Positions 46,827 to 56,501 of a stretch of DNA of 64,000 bases are shown here, one piece after another. Made by a program: the position numbers and the translations under genes. The DNA is from Sphingomonas insulae. GTDB taxonomy: Bacteria; Pseudomonadota; Alphaproteobacteria; Sphingomonadales; Sphingomonadaceae. Position 1 is the stretch's first letter, and every line of letters starts with the position of its first letter. Below the pieces are notes generated by a model that was not told where the DNA came from, made no database searches, and was given only the letters and a program-made list of their open reading frames with translations. The DNA lies in assembly GCF_010450875.1 (NCBI RefSeq), contig NZ_CP048422.1, positions 1,109,001 to 1,173,000 on the forward strand. The letters run 5' to 3'.

Positions 46827-47054
46827 CTAGTTCGGGAATCCTCCGGTGGCCATGGCGCGGCGGGATGACGATGCGGGTGACGGGCGTTGGCTCGATCGCG
46901 ATGCGACCGTCACGCGCTCGTCTGTATCCGCTCCTCCACCGCGGGTGCTAGGGCGTCGCCCGTCGATGGCGTCGCGGCGACCGGGTATCCTGTCAGCCGC
47001 GATGAACGAGGGGTGCTATGACGGCGACAGTCGAACGCGAGGCGCTGCCGGCGC

Positions 47055-48689
47055 TCAGCTGCCACCTCGCTGTGCGGCGGTGGCGGCGCGGATCGCCTTG
47101 AATTCGGATGTTGCGTTCCATTCCGGCCAGCGCGTGTCGTTGGCAAGGTCGAACCCGATGCGGCGCAACAGGTCGACATCGGCCGCCGCGCCCGCAAGGT
47201 TCCAGTCGGCCGACCATGCATCGCAGGTCTGGTGGTAACAGCGCATGTAGCCGTCCAGCCAGCGTTGTCCCGCAGCGCGACCGCCCTCCACCAGGTTGGG
47301 GGTGCCGCTGATGGCCATTAGCAATAGTGTTGGAACGCCTCGGCGGGCGAGCGAGAAATGGTCGGCGCGATAGAATAAACCGCGTTCCGGCAGCGATTCG
47401 GGCGTCACCGTGCGGCCCTGCGCCTGCGCGGCGCCGGCCAGGCGATCCTCCAGCGTGTTCTGCCCGGCACCGACGAGCAGCACGTCGCGCGCCGGCCCGG
47501 CGGTCTGGAGGATGTCGAGCGTCAGGTTCGCGACCGTCTTCGCCACCGGATAGACGGGGTGTGCGGCATAGGTTTCCGAGCCGAGCAGGCCGCGTTCCTC
47601 GCCGGTCCACAATGCGAAGACCTGGGTGCGTGCGGGACGCGGTGCCCTGGCGGCGGCACGGGCGATCGCGAGCACGCCGGCGGTGCCGAGCGCATCGTCG
47701 TTGGCACCGGGACGGATGCGCCGGCCCGCCGCATCCGGCGCCCCTTCGCCGTAGGCGTCCCAATGGGCGCCGTACATGATCGTCTCGTCCGGGCGGCTGC
47801 GACCGGTGAGCCTGGCGAGGACGTTGCGGCTTTCGGCGCGCGTCACGGTGACGGGCAGGTCGGCGGACAGGCCGGCGCCCGCCAGCGCGACGGGGCGGAA
47901 GTCCGATCGCCGTGCCGTCTTGCGCAATTGCGCCAGATCGAGCCCCGCCTGCGCGAACAGCCGGGTCGCGGCGTCGCCCGCAATCCAGCCCTGCAGGGCG
48001 ACGCGGGATGCGGCGGGGGCGGCGACGTCGTAATTCTCGCCGCCGGGCGCGGTGACCGTCGCCCAGCCGTAACCGGCGCCGGCGGTGTCGTGGACGATGA
48101 GGGCCGCCACCGCGCCGCGCCGCGCGGCCTCTTCGAACTTATAGGTCCAGCGGCCGTAATAGGTCATGCGCCGCCCGCCGAACCGGCCGACGGCATCGTC
48201 ACCCGCACCCGCTTCGAAATCGGGATCGTTGACCAGGAAGACGGCGACCTTGCCCTTGAGGTCGACGCCCTTGAAATCGTCCCACTGCCGTTCGGGCGCG
48301 CTGACGCCATAGCCGACGAACACCAGCGGCGCGTTCCGGACCACGGCGCGCGCATCCGGCCGCACCGTCGAGAGGTAGACATCGCGCCCGCCGACCCAGT
48401 CGGTTCCGTTGGCGGAGACCGTGCCGGATCCCAGCATCGTGCGGATCAACGGTACCGGCTGCGTCCAGCTGCCGCCGGGGCCGCCGGGCTCCAGTCCGGC
48501 CGCCTTGAACTGCGCGACCAGCCAGTCGACCGTCTTCGCCTCGCCCGGCGTTCCCGGCGCCCGCCCGCCGAACGCATCGGACGCGAGCGTGCGGACGTCG
48601 GCCGACAGCCGTTCGGCGGGAATCTGCACGGTAGCGGGTGCCGCGCCGATCAGCGGAAGGGCGATGATGGCGGCGGCGAAACGTGACAT
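47055..48689 (-). CDS. M28-family metallopeptidase, exported
   Basis: 544 residues from ATG 48689. Signal peptide MSRFAAAIIALPLIGAAPA. A PA-domain-like insert sits in the middle (VAALIVHDTAGAGYGWATV). The zinc peptidase core has MYGAHWDAYG (His, Asp), PGANDDALGTAGVLAI (bridging Asp), ALWTGEERGLLGSE (catalytic Glu pair), LTLDIL and YRADHFSLARRGVP (last His). It should be a secreted or periplasmic aminopeptidase. The frame is open far upstream to 50234, but that part is the mirror of other genes. An M28 start here is set by the signal peptide. Confidence 0.92.
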   Translation of the reverse strand: MSRFAAAIIALPLIGAAPATVQIPAERLSADVRTLASDAFGGRAPGTPGEAKTVDWLVAQFKAAGLEPGGPGGSWTQPVPLIRTMLGSGTVSANGTDWVGGRDVYLSTVRPDARAVVRNAPLVFVGYGVSAPERQWDDFKGVDLKGKVAVFLVNDPDFEAGAGDDAVGRFGGRRMTYYGRWTYKFEEAARRGAVAALIVHDTAGAGYGWATVTAPGGENYDVAAPAASRVALQGWIAGDAATRLFAQAGLDLAQLRKTARRSDFRPVALAGAGLSADLPVTVTRAESRNVLARLTGRSRPDETIMYGAHWDAYGEGAPDAAGRRIRPGANDDALGTAGVLAIARAAARAPRPARTQVFALWTGEERGLLGSETYAAHPVYPVAKTVANLTLDILQTAGPARDVLLVGAGQNTLEDRLAGAAQAQGRTVTPESLPERGLFYRADHFSLARRGVPTLLLMAISGTPNLVEGGRAAGQRWLDGYMRCYHQTCDAWSADWNLAGAAADVDLLRRIGFDLANDTRWPEWNATSEFKAIRAATAAQRGGS

Positions 48690-48851
48690 GCAAGGGTGCT
48701 CCGATAAGGGAACGCTTATGCTAGAGCCACCGGCGAGCGCGCGCGACCTGTTTGTCATATCGTCGGTGCGCATAGCCTGGGTGCGTCGCGTTGGCGGACT
48801 GGGACAATCCGTCCCATCGACAGCGCCGCCCCGCGCGCGCACGGTCCGTCG

Positions 48852-49334
48852 ATGCCCCAGGACCCGATGCCACAGGACCAGATGCCACAGGACCCGATGG
48901 CCGAACCGGCCGCGCCGCCACGAGACACGTTCCGCTGGATAGTGCGGTGCGGCTGGAAGGGGCTTTGCCCGCGCTGCGGCGAGGGGCGGATGTTCCGATC
49001 GTGGCTGAAGATCGTCGATCGCTGCGACCATTGCGGCCTCGACTATCGCTTCGCCGCGCCCGACGACGGCCCGGCGTTCTTTTCCCTGTGCATCATCGCG
49101 CTGCCGCTGATCTTCTTCGTGGTGTGGGTGCAGGTCGCGTTCGATCCGCCCTATTGGGTGCACTTCGTCACCTCGGTGCCGTTCATGGCGCTCGGTACGC
49201 TGCTGCCGTTGCGCCCGCTGAAGGGTTGGCTGGTCGCCTCCCAATTCGTCAATCGCGCGCAGGAGGCGGGGACGCAGGGCCTGTGGACGCAATTGCACGG
49301 CAGCGATCCGCAGGCGAACGACTTCGATCAGTAA
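48852..49334 (+). CDS. DUF983 membrane protein with zinc-ribbon-like N-terminus
   Basis: 160 residues. A CPRCGEGRMF...DRCDHCGLDY four-cysteine ribbon precedes two membrane helices (FSLCIIALPLIFFVVWVQVAF and VTSVPFMALGTLLPL), the standard DUF983 layout. Function unknown in the family. The N-terminus contains a five-codon tandem repeat (MPQDP MPQDQ MPQDP MAEP), giving four in-frame ATG starts between 48852 and 48897; the last is closest to the conserved part. Its 3-prime end overlaps the convergent glycosyltransferase by seven bases. Confidence 0.88.
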   Translation: MPQDPMPQDQMPQDPMAEPAAPPRDTFRWIVRCGWKGLCPRCGEGRMFRSWLKIVDRCDHCGLDYRFAAPDDGPAFFSLCIIALPLIFFVVWVQVAFDPPYWVHFVTSVPFMALGTLLPLRPLKGWLVASQFVNRAQEAGTQGLWTQLHGSDPQANDFDQ

Positions 49335-50431
49335 GCGGCGGGGCCGGACACCGTCTGGCGGATCGCATCCCCATACCGGCGCGCGGCGGCATCGATGGTG
49401 AACGCCTGCGCCTGTTCGCGGCCGGCATCGACCGCCACCGCCATCGTCCGTGCCGAGGCGATCCCCGCCGCGAAGGCGTCGACATCGCCCTGCGCGACGA
49501 TCAGGCCGAGCCGGCCGTGGTCCAGCACCGACCGTACGCCGGCCCCGCAATCGGTCGCCACGATGCCCAGCCCGGCGGCCAGCGCCTCGATCAGCACCGC
49601 GGGCACACCCTCGTAGCGTGACGACAGCAGCAGGACGTCCTGCGTGCGCATCACCGTCGCCGCGTCGGGAACATGACCCATGAAGACGACCTGACCGGCG
49701 ATGCCGAGGCGCTGCGCCTGCTGTTCCACCCGTGCGCGCAGCGGACCATCGCCGATGATCGTCAGCCGATCCGCGGGCAGTGCCGCCTGTGCGAAGGCGG
49801 CGACCAGCGTCGCCGGATCCTTCTGCGCGACCAGCCGCCCGACCGCGACGTAGCGGATACCCGCGCCCCGTGGCGGTCGCGCGACCGGCGGCGGCAGCGT
49901 GTCGATCGCGGGGTCCGGGATCACCGTGCGCGCGACCGGACCCAGATAGCGGTCGACATCGGGCAGGATCGCCGCATCCATCACCACCCAGCGATCGACG
50001 AAGCGCGCCTGCACGCGCAGCCACCACCGCCAGAACGGGCGCGCCGGCGCCGGCATGTCGGCGCGCGCCAGGTCGTTGCTGATCTTGACGACCACCGGCG
50101 GGCAATGCCGGCCCAGCCGCAGCTTCATCGCGCCGGCGACGATCGTATAGGTGTTGCCCGCGCAGAACAGCGCATCGGGGGCGGTGCGGCGGATTTCGGC
50201 CGGCAGGCGGGCGATCATCCACAATGTCTCCCACCAGCCGCTGCCGAGCCGCGGCTGATCGGGAACGGTATAGGCGAGGTCCGTGGCCATTTCGTCGCGC
50301 AGCGCGCCGTCGTTGCGGCCCATGAACAGCGGCGCGTCGATCCCCATCGCCCGCCAGCGCCGCACCAGTCGCAGCGCGACCCGCTCGACCCCGCCGGGTT
50401 CGAAGCTGTGGAGGAAGGTCAGGACGCGCAT
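49328..50431 (-). CDS. Glycosyltransferase family 4 protein
   Basis: 367 residues, GT-B fold. N-terminal LTFLHSFEPGGVERVALRLVRRW, with the G-G-V-E motif of GT4 acceptor domains. C-terminal donor domain with VGRLVAQKDPATLVAAFAQ, LTIIGDGPLRARVE, GHVPDAATVMRTQDVLLLSSRYEGVPAVLIEALAAG, which has the E-x7-E-type signature. It should transfer a sugar from a nucleotide donor to a cell-surface glycan. It overlaps by 13 bases with the upstream membrane glycosyltransferase-like gene. Confidence 0.92.
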   Translation of the reverse strand: MRVLTFLHSFEPGGVERVALRLVRRWRAMGIDAPLFMGRNDGALRDEMATDLAYTVPDQPRLGSGWWETLWMIARLPAEIRRTAPDALFCAGNTYTIVAGAMKLRLGRHCPPVVVKISNDLARADMPAPARPFWRWWLRVQARFVDRWVVMDAAILPDVDRYLGPVARTVIPDPAIDTLPPPVARPPRGAGIRYVAVGRLVAQKDPATLVAAFAQAALPADRLTIIGDGPLRARVEQQAQRLGIAGQVVFMGHVPDAATVMRTQDVLLLSSRYEGVPAVLIEALAAGLGIVATDCGAGVRSVLDHGRLGLIVAQGDVDAFAAGIASARTMAVAVDAGREQAQAFTIDAAARRYGDAIRQTVSGPAAY

Positions 50432-51939
50432 GCGCGGGCTCCGATGGCCGAGGGCGGCAGGGGCGGGCGCCCCTCCGCGCGTCGCCGGTAGACCAGCCGC
50501 ATCCGCGCAGGGCCGGTGCAGATGCGGGCGGCGAGGACGTAATCGCTGGCCAGCGCGCGTTCGAGGATCCGCCGCGTCACCGGGTTGCCGCCATCGAAAT
50601 GCGGCAGGTCGTCGATGATCGCGACCGGATGCGTGGCGAGAATGCGTGCGACCTCACGCGCCGGATCGACGCCCAGCGCCGCCGCGCGCGATTCCTCCTG
50701 CGTGGCGAGGTGGCCGGGGAAGGGCCAGCGGGTGGGCAGGCACGAACCGGTCAGCATGTAGAGCGCCGGATAGCCGTCATAGACATAGATGCAGCCGCCG
50801 CCGTCGACATGCGCGGCGCGGGCGACGGCGGCCGCTTCGCGCGCGCCGCCCTTGTGCAGAGCGCTGATCGCCAGCACCGCCTGCCCCCCGACCAGCCCGA
50901 CGAGCGCCAGCGCCAGCCCGGCGATGCGATGCGCGCGACCGGCATCCACCGCCTGCGCGAGCAGGCACATCAGCGCCGGCAGCATCGGCATGGCATAATG
51001 CGGGCTGGCGAAGCGCCAGTACAGCAGCACGCCGGCCGCCGATGCCGCGAGCCAGCCGAGCAGGAAGCGATCGTAGCCCGCCACGGTCCGCCCGCCATCG
51101 CGCGACCGCCCGCCGGACAGCACGAGCAGCGACGGCAATGCCAGAATGCCGAGGATCGCACCCAGCCCCGCCAGTTGCGTCGCCAGCCCGCCGCGCCCCT
51201 GCGCCAGTGCCGACAGGACATTGGCGAAGACGAACGGCGATGCCTGCCCGATCGCGGCATAGGCGGCGAAGGCGGCAAGGGTCGGCAGCATCGCGAGGCC
51301 GATCCATATTGCGATCGACCGCGCCAGCCGCGCGCCGCGCTGCCCGGCCCGCCAGGCGAGCGCGATCAGCCAGCAGCCGAAGAACAGCCCCTCCGCGACG
51401 ACGCTGTATTTGATCTGCAACGCGATACCGACGAGCAGCATCGCGCCGGCACCGTTGCGGGTGGGATCGCCGCGCACGCCGAGGATCAGTGCCGCGGCGG
51501 CGACCATCGGCAGGTTGTAGAAGACCGGCGACTGCCCGCCTTCCCCTTCCATGAAGTTCAGCCAGAGAATGTACGCTATCGCGGCGAGCGTGGCGGCGAA
51601 CGGTCCGGCGCGGCGGCGCGCGATGCCGTGGATCAGCAGCGCGGTCACGACGACGAAGACCAGCGCCACCAGCTTGTATTGCAGGAAACCGTCGCCGCCC
51701 ATCGCCCGTGCGGCCGCGAAGATCAGGAACAGGCCGATCGGCTTGCGATCGAATATGTCCACATAGGGAATCGCGCCATGCAGCATGCGGTCGCCGACCA
51801 GCAGGTAGAATTGTTCGTCGAAGCCGACCACCGGATTGCCGAAGGTTTGCGCGCGGGCGATCACCGCCACGACCAGCAGCAGGAGGGCGACCGTTCGGCG
51901 GCCGGTCCACGAATATCCACGACGGGAAAGGGGCGGCAC
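50419..51939 (-). CDS. GT39/ArnT-like membrane glycosyltransferase
   Basis: About 506 residues from GTG 51939 (AGGA seven bases upstream); ATG 52062 would add 41 residues unlike the family. Ten or more membrane helices. The first periplasmic loop is GFDEQFYLLVGDRMLHGAIPYVDIFDRKPIGLF, in which the D-E and D-R-K-P elements are those of the GT-C acidic motif. FNLMEGEGGQSPVF-type and LLYWRFASPHYAMPMLPAL loops follow. Such proteins use polyprenyl-phosphate sugars. It precedes the GT4 gene in one transcript, suggesting a small surface-glycan operon. Confidence 0.8.
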   Translation of the reverse strand: MPPLSRRGYSWTGRRTVALLLLVVAVIARAQTFGNPVVGFDEQFYLLVGDRMLHGAIPYVDIFDRKPIGLFLIFAAARAMGGDGFLQYKLVALVFVVVTALLIHGIARRRAGPFAATLAAIAYILWLNFMEGEGGQSPVFYNLPMVAAAALILGVRGDPTRNGAGAMLLVGIALQIKYSVVAEGLFFGCWLIALAWRAGQRGARLARSIAIWIGLAMLPTLAAFAAYAAIGQASPFVFANVLSALAQGRGGLATQLAGLGAILGILALPSLLVLSGGRSRDGGRTVAGYDRFLLGWLAASAAGVLLYWRFASPHYAMPMLPALMCLLAQAVDAGRAHRIAGLALALVGLVGGQAVLAISALHKGGAREAAAVARAAHVDGGGCIYVYDGYPALYMLTGSCLPTRWPFPGHLATQEESRAAALGVDPAREVARILATHPVAIIDDLPHFDGGNPVTRRILERALASDYVLAARICTGPARMRLVYRRRAEGRPPLPPSAIGARACAS

Positions 51940-52091
51940 CGCGTCATCCTGGGTTGGGCCGGATCGTGTGACGCCAATCGCGACGCAGGGCAATCGGTAA
52001 AGGGCGCAGCCGAAGGCTTCCCGGGCTTCCCAGGCGGGGCAGGCCCCGGCACAAGGCGCCATGCTTGTGTGACGGGATGGACCGCATCGTG

Positions 52092-53666
52092 ATGAAAAGC
52101 CTGTGTCATGTCGCCCTGCTGGCGTCGCTGTCGGTATCCGCGATCGCGTCGGCGCAGCAGGCGCCGGGAATGCGTTCCCCCGCGGACATCTATGGTGCCC
52201 TGTTCGACGCGGTGCAGCGCGGCCATGTGTTCGCCGACGGCAAGACCTTCGTCGATGCGGTGCCGAAGCGCGACGTCGCTGCGATCCTGCGCGATTACGG
52301 GCGCACCCGCCCGCAGGGTGCGGCGCTGAAGGCGTTCGTGCTCGCCAATTTCATCGTGCCGGGCGAGAACGACCGGGGCACCACCGACCTGCGCACCCAT
52401 GTCCGCACCCTGTGGCCGCAGCTGGTCCGCCAGCCGGTCGCGCCCGTTGCGGGCAGTTCCGCGCTGCCGCTGCCTGCCACGTACGTCGTTCCCGGCGGAC
52501 GCTTTCGCGAAATCTATTATTGGGACAGCTATTTCACGATGCTGGGGCTGAAGGTCGACGGACAGCAGCCGCTGGTCGAATCGATGCTCGACGATTTCAC
52601 CAGAATGATCGAACGGTACGGCCATATCCCCAACGGGACGCGCACCTATTACCTGTCGCGATCGCAGCCGCCCTATTTCGCGCTGATGCTCGACCTGTCG
52701 GCGAACGTGGACGCGGCGGTGGCATCGCGGCGGCTGCGCGCGCTGCGGACGGAGCACGATTACTGGATGAGGGGCGCGACCTGCGCCACCGCCCGCGCCG
52801 CTTGCCAGCGGGTCGTCCGCATGCCCGACGGCAGCCTGCTCAACCGCTATTACGACGATCGCGACACCCCGCGCGACGAATCCTATGCCGAGGACGTGGC
52901 GACCGCCGCGCAGGCCGCACCGCGCGCCGCGACCGATACGCAGCGCAACCTGCGCGCGGGTGCGGAAAGCGGCTGGGATTTCAGTTCGCGCTGGCTGCGC
53001 GACCCGCAGACGCTGGCGACCATCCACACCGTCGACATCGTGCCGGTCGACCTCAACAGCCTGCTCTACGCGATGGAGCGCGGTATCGCCGATCGCTGCG
53101 CTGCCGTGGCCGATAGGGCCTGCGCAACCCGCTATGCCGGGCTGGCGGCGCAGCGCCGGGCGGCGATCGACCGCTATCTGTGGCAGGCGAACGCCGGCCG
53201 CTACGCCGATTGGGACCTGTCGACGGGCAAGCCGACCACCAGCGTCAATGCCGCGATGCTCCATCCGCTGTTCGTCGGCATCGCCTCTCCGGCGCAGGCC
53301 AAGGCGGTCGCCGCGACGACGCGCAAGGCGTTGCTTGCGGAAGGGGGGCTTCGCACGACGACGCTGCGCACCGGATTGCAGTGGGACGAGCCGAACGGCT
53401 GGGCGCCGCTGCAATGGGTCGCGATCGCCGGGCTGGCGGGCAATGGCGAACCGGCACTCGCCAGGGAGATCGCGACGCGCTGGCTCGGCACGGTGCAGGC
53501 GGCCTATGCGGACACCGGCAAGATGCTGGAGAAATACAATATCGAACGGCGCACGCCGGGCGGCGGCGGCGAATATCCGGTGCAGGACGGCTTCGGCTGG
53601 ACCAACGGCGTGACGAGCGCGATCCTGGATCGGTATCCGGCGCTGGGGGGCAAGGCCAGGCCGTAA
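52092..53666 (+). CDS. treA: Periplasmic trehalase (GH37)
   Basis: 524 residues from ATG 52092; ATG 52077 is also possible. Signal peptide MKSLCHVALLASLSVSAIASA. Both trehalase signatures are present: PGGRFREIYYWDSYFTMLGL and QWDEPNGWAPLQW. The acid/base region is LNRYYDDRDTPRDESYAED, with RAGAESGWDFSSRW and GGGGEYPVQDGFGWTNGV. It hydrolyses trehalose to two glucoses in the periplasm. Divergent from the glycosyltransferase operon and convergent with cobU, so probably expressed alone. Confidence 0.95.
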   Translation: MKSLCHVALLASLSVSAIASAQQAPGMRSPADIYGALFDAVQRGHVFADGKTFVDAVPKRDVAAILRDYGRTRPQGAALKAFVLANFIVPGENDRGTTDLRTHVRTLWPQLVRQPVAPVAGSSALPLPATYVVPGGRFREIYYWDSYFTMLGLKVDGQQPLVESMLDDFTRMIERYGHIPNGTRTYYLSRSQPPYFALMLDLSANVDAAVASRRLRALRTEHDYWMRGATCATARAACQRVVRMPDGSLLNRYYDDRDTPRDESYAEDVATAAQAAPRAATDTQRNLRAGAESGWDFSSRWLRDPQTLATIHTVDIVPVDLNSLLYAMERGIADRCAAVADRACATRYAGLAAQRRAAIDRYLWQANAGRYADWDLSTGKPTTSVNAAMLHPLFVGIASPAQAKAVAATTRKALLAEGGLRTTTLRTGLQWDEPNGWAPLQWVAIAGLAGNGEPALAREIATRWLGTVQAAYADTGKMLEKYNIERRTPGGGGEYPVQDGFGWTNGVTSAILDRYPALGGKARP

Positions 53667-53700
53667 GGGTGGGCCTCAGGGGGGGCGTTGAAGGCGTCCG

Positions 53701-54216
53701 TCACCCGCCGGACGGAAACCGCTGCAACGGCAGCACCATGCCCGCCACGACGAAAAAGCTGGCGTCCATCGCCGCTGCGACCTGCTGGTTGAGCCGCCCC
53801 GCCGCATCGCGGAACGCCCGGCCCAGCGGGTGGACGGGGACGATGCCCAGCCCGACCTCGTTGGTGACGACGTATACGGGCAGGGGGCAGGCCGCGATGG
53901 CGCGGAGCAGCGCCGCGCCCCGCTCGCCAAGGTCGTGCTCGCCCAGCATCACGTTGCTCAGCCACAGCGTCAGGCAATCGACCAGCACGACGCCGTCGGC
54001 GCAGGCGGCGATCGCCTCGGGCAGCGCCACCGGGCATTCCACCGTCCGCCACCGCGGCCCGCGGTCGTCGCGATGGCGGGCGATGCGGTCGGTCATCTCG
54101 TCGTCGTGCGCCTGTGCGGTCGCCAGATAGTGCAGCGGGCCGTCCTGATCCTCGGCAGCGGCCTGCGCGAGGCGGCTCTTGCCGGAGCGGGCGCCCCCTA
54201 CGAACATCGTCTTCAT
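53701..54216 (-). CDS. cobU: Adenosylcobinamide kinase / adenosylcobinamide-phosphate guanylyltransferase
   Basis: 171 residues: MKTMFVGGARSGKSRLA is the P-loop start of CobU, followed by HYLATAQAHDDEMTDRIARHR (guanylylated His region), VLVDCLTLWLSN and VVTNEVGLGIVPVHPLGRAFRDAAGRLNQ. The protein phosphorylates adenosylcobinamide and then attaches GMP to form AdoCbi-GDP in nucleotide-loop assembly. It is transcribed away from the riboswitch and btuB. ATG 54216 is fixed by the P-loop; the open frame upstream is a shadow of the riboswitch. Convergent with trehalase. Confidence 0.94.
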   Translation of the reverse strand: MKTMFVGGARSGKSRLAQAAAEDQDGPLHYLATAQAHDDEMTDRIARHRDDRGPRWRTVECPVALPEAIAACADGVVLVDCLTLWLSNVMLGEHDLGERGAALLRAIAACPLPVYVVTNEVGLGIVPVHPLGRAFRDAAGRLNQQVAAAMDASFFVVAGMVLPLQRFPSGG

Positions 54217-54253
54217 CTTGCTTTCGCCTCGCCTCGGCCCTAGGGGCGCCTTC

Positions 54254-54440
54254 GCGACAGGTTCCCAGAGATGGGATGAAAAGGGAACCCGGAAGCGAGC
54301 GCTTTGGTCGCTCGCCATCCGGGGCTGCCCCCGCAACTGTGACCGGCGAGCCTTGCTCCTCCGCGTGCCACTGGATCCTCCACGATCCGGGAAGGCCGGG
54401 CCAGGCGACGACCCGGAAGCCAGGAGACCTGCCCGTCGTG
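54254..54440 (+). promoter_or_regulatory. Cobalamin (AdoCbl) riboswitch
   Basis: Conserved elements in order on the plus strand: GACAGGTTCCC (54256 region), GGGAACCCGGAAG, the B12 box GGGGCTGCCCCCGCAACTGTGAC with flanking pairs, CCGGGAAGGCCGG, and the closing GACCCGGAAGCCAGGAGACCTGCC. It lies about 145 bases before the btuB GTG start, so it should lower expression of the whole import/salvage operon when adenosylcobalamin is plentiful. The expression platform lies between 54440 and 54583. Confidence 0.95.
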
Positions 54441-54583
54441 GTTGTCCTTCGTGCGGACGGGGTGTTCCTGCGCGATCGAGGTTTTCCTCGCGTGACGACG
54501 GTGTTGGGGTCGTGCGCGGCGGAACGGCGATTTCCGTGCAAGCGCCGGCGCGTCCCCGTTGTTGAAACGAGGGGGATACCATC

Positions 54584-56500
54584 GTGAAGAATTATGCCTG
54601 TCTGATCCTGCTGCCGTGCATCGCCGCGGCCGCACCCGCCGTCGCGCAGAGCGCCCAATCCACCAGCGGCCTGACCGAAGCCGCCGATGCCGGCACCGAC
54701 ATCCTCGTCACCGCCAACCGCGAGGCGCGGCCCGCGTCCACCGTCGGCCAGGCGGTGACCGTGCTCGACACCGCGACGATCACGCAGCGCCAGGCGGTGA
54801 CGGTGTCCGACCTGCTGCGCCAGACGCCCGGCGTCACCGTGACGCGCAACGGCGGTGTCGGCACGTCGACCTCGGTCAACATCCGCGGCGCGGAAAGCGA
54901 CCAGACCGTCGCGCTGATCGACGGCATCAAGCTGAACGACCCGTCGTCGCCCGGCGGCGGCTTCAACTTCGGCAGCCTGCTGATCGGCAACATCGCGCGC
55001 ATCGAGGTGCTGCGCGGTGCGCAGTCGGTGCTGTGGGGCAGCCAGGCGATCGGCGGCGTCGTCAACCTCATCACCCGCCAGCCGACCGAGCAGCTGCGTG
55101 TCAACGCCCGCGCCGAGGGCGGCTGGCACGAGACGGGGCAGGCGTTCGCCAACGTGTCGGGCAAGAGCGGCCCGGTCTCGGCGAGCTTCGGCGGCGGTTA
55201 TTACACGACGGACGGCATCTCGGCCTATGCGCCGGGCAAGGAGCGCGACGGCTTCCGCAACTATTCCGCCAACGGCAGCGTCGGCATCGCGCTGGCGCAG
55301 AACGTGTCGGTCGACCTGCGCGGCTTCTATGCCAACGGCCGCACCGATATCGACGGTTTCGGACGCGACAGCCGCGAATATGGCGACAGCGAACAGTGGA
55401 TCGGATACGCCGGCCTCAACGCCGCGCTGTTCGATGGCCGCTTCCGCAACCGGATCGGCTATGCGCATACCGACAGCGACCGCCGCAACACCGACCCCGA
55501 CGGCACCCCGACCGAGACGTTCCGCGGCATCGGCCGCAACGACCGTCTGGAATATCAGGGGACGGTGGACGTCACCAAGGCGGTCTTCGCGACCTTCGGC
55601 GCGGAGCGGGAGGTTTCGCGCTTCTCGACGTCGAGCTACGGCGGTCCGGTGACGCGCGGCCGCGCCCGCATCTTCAGCGTCTACGGCCAGGTCGCGGTGA
55701 CGCCGATCGCCGGGCTGACCGGCACCGCGGGCGTGCGCCACGACGATCACAACATCTTTGGCGGCGCGACGACGTTTTCGGGCAGCGGCGTCTATTCGCC
55801 CAACGGCGGCGCGACCGCGTTCCGCGCGAGCTATTCGGAAGGGTTCAAGGCGCCGACTTTGTACCAGCTGCAGAGCGAATACGGGAACACCGCGCTCGAC
55901 CCCGAACGCTCGCACGGCTGGGACGCCGGCGTGACGCAAAAGGCGATGGGCGGCGCGGTCGAGGCGAGCGCGACCTATTTCAAGCGCAATTCGTTCGACC
56001 TCATCACCTTCGTGTCCTGCACCCGGCCGCTGACCGGCATCTGCACCGGCAAGCCCAACGGCACCTACGACAACATCGCACGCGCGCGGGCGCAGGGTGT
56101 CGAACTGTCGCTGCTGCTGCGCCCGGTAGAGGCGCTGACGTTCAGCGCCGCCTACACCTATCTGGATGCCAAGAACCGGTCGACCGGCACCGCCAATTTC
56201 GGTCGCGACCTTGCCCGCCGGCCCGACAACAGCATGACGGTGAACGCCGATTACCGCTGGCCGTTCGGCCTCACCACCGGTGCGACGATCACCGCGATCG
56301 GCGACAGCTTCGACAATGCGTCCAATGCGCGCCGGCTCGATGGGTACGTCGTCACCGACGTGCGCGCCTCGTTCCCGATCGGTGATCATTTCGAGGTGTA
56401 TGGTCGCGTCGAGAACGTCTTCGACGAACGCTACCAGACGATCTACCAATATGGTCAGCCCGGTCGCGGCGCGTTCGGCGGCATCCGCCTGACCTATTGA
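54584..56500 (+). CDS. btuB: TonB-dependent vitamin B12 receptor
   Basis: 638 residues from GTG 54584, with CGAGGGGG upstream. Signal peptide ending PAVAQSAQS. TonB box TDILVTANREARP. The plug has TVSDLLRQTPGVTVTRNGG, VNIRGAESDQTVALIDGIKLNDPSSPGG and IARIEVLRGAQSVLWGSQAIGGVVNLITR, typical of BtuB. The barrel ends GRGAFGGIRLTY. Position directly under a cobalamin riboswitch and at the head of the B12 operon makes the substrate call firm. Outer membrane. Confidence 0.95.
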   Translation: MKNYACLILLPCIAAAAPAVAQSAQSTSGLTEAADAGTDILVTANREARPASTVGQAVTVLDTATITQRQAVTVSDLLRQTPGVTVTRNGGVGTSTSVNIRGAESDQTVALIDGIKLNDPSSPGGGFNFGSLLIGNIARIEVLRGAQSVLWGSQAIGGVVNLITRQPTEQLRVNARAEGGWHETGQAFANVSGKSGPVSASFGGGYYTTDGISAYAPGKERDGFRNYSANGSVGIALAQNVSVDLRGFYANGRTDIDGFGRDSREYGDSEQWIGYAGLNAALFDGRFRNRIGYAHTDSDRRNTDPDGTPTETFRGIGRNDRLEYQGTVDVTKAVFATFGAEREVSRFSTSSYGGPVTRGRARIFSVYGQVAVTPIAGLTGTAGVRHDDHNIFGGATTFSGSGVYSPNGGATAFRASYSEGFKAPTLYQLQSEYGNTALDPERSHGWDAGVTQKAMGGAVEASATYFKRNSFDLITFVSCTRPLTGICTGKPNGTYDNIARARAQGVELSLLLRPVEALTFSAAYTYLDAKNRSTGTANFGRDLARRPDNSMTVNADYRWPFGLTTGATITAIGDSFDNASNARRLDGYVVTDVRASFPIGDHFEVYGRVENVFDERYQTIYQYGQPGRGAFGGIRLTY

Positions 56501-56501
56501 C

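Noticed and set aside
47055..50234. M28 peptidase extended to 1059 residues
   Set aside because: The frame happens to stay open upstream, but a proper signal peptide begins at 48689, and the extension is antisense to the DUF983 gene.
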